This document shows positions 61,601 through 64,000 of a stretch of 64,000 bases of DNA, piece after piece. The stretch lies in contig JAYKKR010000014.1 in the NCBI GenBank assembly GCA_036971615.1, positions 620,001 to 684,000 on the forward strand. Direction: 5' to 3'. The notes under the pieces were generated by a model that was not told the origin of the DNA, ran no database searches, and was given only the letters and a program-made list of their open reading frames with translations. The DNA is from Amyloporia xantha. Taxonomy: Eukaryota > Basidiomycota > Agaricomycetes > Polyporales > Adustoporiaceae. The first letter of the stretch is position 1, and every line of letters begins with the position of its first letter. The position numbers were made by a program, and so were the translations under genes.

Positions 61601-64000
61601 CGTGAAACGGGTTGGCGCTATGAAGGCAATACCTTGGGCCATGGAGGGACTGAGGTCGGCAAGTATGTTCATGTCCCTGATATAGGCCAGGATGGTATCT
61701 TGCTCGCCGTTCCACTCGGGTACGGCGTCCTTCGGATACTTCAGGTCAAGACGCGGGTTCAAGTCGCGCGAAGGAGGATGATGGTTGATTACGATGGTCG
61801 GATATCTAGAAGGGTCGTCGACGGCGGCGGATGCGCCTGGAGGGCCATGATCTGGAGGTCCTCCGCCTCCGTTTCCTCCCGTAGGTCTCCGAGGAGGACG
61901 TGGCGGATTGGAGGAACGTCCAGGCCAGCTCGGGGGAGAACCGCCGTTGCCTGGGTCAGGAGGATCGGGATCCCTTCCAACGGGGGCGTACACGAATGTA
62001 GTAGGACGAGACGGCGAATTAACTTGTACGTAGTTTGTCCCGCGATACGCGGAGTCGTTTCGAGAGGACTGTCTCGCTGTCTGAGATTGCGGCGCGTTTC
62101 CGCGTGAAGGAAACTGATTCAAATCGTCCAAGTTCGTTCGATTGTATGGTTCGTAAGTCCGATTAGCCTGCCCCGGTCGAGAAGTTCGGCTCTCAAACTC
62201 TCTGGGGGGTTCGGGAGTCGGTAGTCGACTCTCTGGGGGGTTCGGGAGTCGGTAGTCGACTCTCCGAAGACACAGGGACGGGGCTGTTAGGAGGGTAGAC
62301 CAGGTCCCTGATTGATTCGTACGCTCGAGTAGGCGGTAGGGCTGCCGAAAGTCCACGGGGTAAAGGTCCCGACTTCCTCCGGTCAGCAGCAGCGCGATTC
62401 GACGGTAGAGCGCTTCGTTGAGCCGTGCTGACGCCTTCAAGATCAGAGAAATCACCAGGCCTGACCGTCCCGAACGTGACGCGTCTAGGAGGGTCTCTGT
62501 CTCCGTAATCGTTGGCGTGTGGCTGCGAGTGGGAAACAACAGGAATTCCATCATCTCGTGGGGAAGCCTCTCCGGCGAGATCTCTGAAGTTTGGGGTGTC
62601 AGCAGGAGGCAAGACAAAGTTGGGGTTACCAAAGCTGGATCGGGGTCGGACCGTCACGTTGGGGTGAGGGCGGTCAGCTGACGGGTCAACTTTCGAGTCC
62701 CAAGGGGTTCCTTCCCTTCCAGGAGCTGGCGAATCAGCAGCCCGGGCGGAGGAGCGGAGTAACTCCCGTTCGTCTACGTAGCTGAGAGCTTCAGAAGGGG
62801 ACGCAGGCGGATCCGCAGTCCCTTCCGAGAGGCTTCTTCTGGTGAGTTGTTCGACTTCGAGTATTGATGCGTCGCCCGATCGCAATTCCGATCTGATTCT
62901 GGTCAAGGAGTCGATTACTTGTCTTGGGATTCCACGTTCCTGAAAACGTAATCCGGGATTTGGCGGAACGTCTCTTAGTTCAACGGGTACGCGCCTTCCA
63001 CAATCGTCGATGTCCGCCAAGCGTCGATCCACGATACGACGGTATTGAGGAGTGAGAGACGGAACGACATCAGGACGATTTAACCATCGATCGAGACGTC
63101 GTCTCGACGTCACGGATGCATCTCCTTCCTCGCTGTAGAATTCGGAGGCCGTAGAAGGTATGGATTTAGATAATGGGTGACCGCAGTGTAGATCGTTACG
63201 TTGACAGACGATCTCGAGGGCCTTGCCGACCCTGAACTGCATGAGCTGGAACGCATCACAGAGCAAACTCTTCGATTCGCATCCCTTGAGGATAGCCACC
63301 AACTGATCGTGGTGATCGAATTCCCATAGTTTAGTGGAGAAATCGAGACGCAGCATAGACTTAACTGCCCTTTCCAATCCGTCGGCCAGGTAGTAGATGC
63401 GATTTAAAATGGGCGCGGGAATCCGATACCTTCTCCCAGGACCGGCCGCATCCTTTGCGTCGTATACGTGTGTTTCGGAGAATTCTTCCAAAAGGAAGTC
63501 GTGAGCTTCGTCACCGACGCTACGATATAATCCTCTGCGGTCTGGTTCGGCTAACTCCGCCATGATCGCCAGAGAGGATTCTTGGTCTCGAAGCGACGGT
63601 AGAAGGTATCCTCGAGCGTCACAGTAATCCCGGAGGCGGCGCTTTTCCAAGGGAGCGTTAGCAGCTTCGCGAATGGAAGCGTGCAAAGCTAAGGAACACC
63701 GACTACTCCTCGATCCAGCGGAGGAAGTCGAACTTCCTGAACGCGATCCCGCTGGCGGGGGTTTTCCTTCGGGTACGCCCACGAGGATGTTCTCCTGAGA
63801 AGGGGCCGTCGACGCAGGCAGAGGAGAAACAGTGACGCCTTCTTCCATCCCGGCGGGGGAGCCCAACGGCGAGGAAGGAGGAGCGATCAACGGAGAACTG
63901 CTTGAATCCGCAGCAGCGATTGAAGAACCCTCCGGTCTTGGATCCCGAGGCTTCGCTAAGTCCTCCTTAGAAAAGTGAGGACCTTGCGGGGCCTGTTGGA
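58617..64000 (-). pseudogene. Ty3-type gag-pol, N-terminal part, cut at both ends
   Basis: Read leftward from beyond the window edge. The Gag part (from 64000, in frame) has a Ser-rich start, RRYRIPAPILNRIYYLADGL, then after a frame change at 62200-62260 a Pro-rich linker and capsid (VPEWNGEQDTILAYIRDMN, RWWNLLDSNIRLAYMVDW, FRQPGFTQESPLDFVERRL), and the zinc knuckle CRICGSPKHWDREC near 60840. Protease follows with CRADSGADISLISKEYL and SPLLLGEDFHVNYEL. RT has LPMYSASPAKREVIDKQHD, SPWAAPVLIAYRNGKPRLCV, DALSGFTQLSVAEKDREKTA, FKRLPFGLRNGPSAFQRVM and the YIDD catalytic box (LVYIDDIVVFSRSWSEHV), where it ends at about 58620. Damage: a 31-bp tandem duplication in gag and a one-base slip near 58940 (after VDYRRLN). 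The rest of RT, RNase H and integrase are absent on this strand. Confidence 0.88.
62197..62258 (-). repeat. 31-bp tandem duplication in gag
   Basis: Two exact copies of a 31-bp unit starting ACTCTCTGGGGGGTTC at 62197 and 62228. Since 31 is not a multiple of three, the second copy shifts the gag frame; the two overlapping frames both translate the unit as SRLPTPEPPRE or a shifted version. One unit less would leave the frames in register. Confidence 0.85.

Overview
This window reads as a transposon-dense stretch of a basidiomycete (mushroom-forming Agaricomycete) genome. Signs of a fungal nucleus are many short GT-AG introns of about 45-60 bp, Ty3- and copia-type retroelement genes, and above all two giant Kyakuja-Dileera-Zisupton (KDZ) DNA transposons carrying TET/JBP dioxygenase genes, a pairing known from Agaricomycetes. 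I see no rRNA, tRNA or CRISPR array.

Layout. 1-3574: a decayed Ty3-type gag (minus strand) and a small two-exon gene. 3575-5079: a 1.5-kb relic (copy C) of the R end of a KDZ element. 5080-6850: a decayed Ser/Arg-rich frame and one open hypothetical gene. 6862-7817: the 3' part of a copia polyprotein, followed by its 3' LTR, which is split by KDZ copy A (7829-24723, 16,895 bp) inserted 11 bp into the LTR. A is bounded by 93-bp terminal inverted repeats and a perfect GAACGAT duplication; the LTR resumes after it and ends at 25023. 25024-34681: the least transposon-like part, with an alpha/beta-hydrolase gene, decayed host gene pieces and a 404-bp MITE-like element. 34682-52294: KDZ copy B (17,613 bp), inverted relative to A. 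52295-58616: part of a Ty3-type element (called D here) with the C-terminal half of pol and two accessory genes. 58617-64000: a nearly intact Ty3-type gag-pol on the minus strand, cut at both ends.

A and B carry the same gene set in the same order (given from the L end): a small unknown gene; the CxC2-KDZ transposase; a TET/JBP 2-oxoglutarate/Fe(II) dioxygenase; an HMG-box-like protein followed by a basic/acidic repeat frame; a zinc-cluster plus coiled-coil protein; and a DLSPSP-rich low-complexity protein. Transcription units alternate in direction, so most genes share divergent promoters or convergent ends.

The most interesting signal is compositional. Both KDZ copies are saturated with the hexamer ATGGCG/CGCCAT on both strands, in coding and non-coding DNA alike. 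The unrelated D element is saturated with CGGTCT/AGACCG instead. The sequence between the elements is near the random expectation. Both motif-dense elements encode a zinc-cluster/coiled-coil protein of similar layout, and the KDZ elements add a 5-methylcytosine-oxidase-family enzyme and an HMG-like protein. My working hypothesis is a self-recognition system, analogous to the VANC anti-silencing factors of plant VANDAL transposons: an element-encoded reader binds the element's own dispersed motif and brings TET/JBP-type demethylation to it. The motif enrichment is seen directly; the mechanism is inference.
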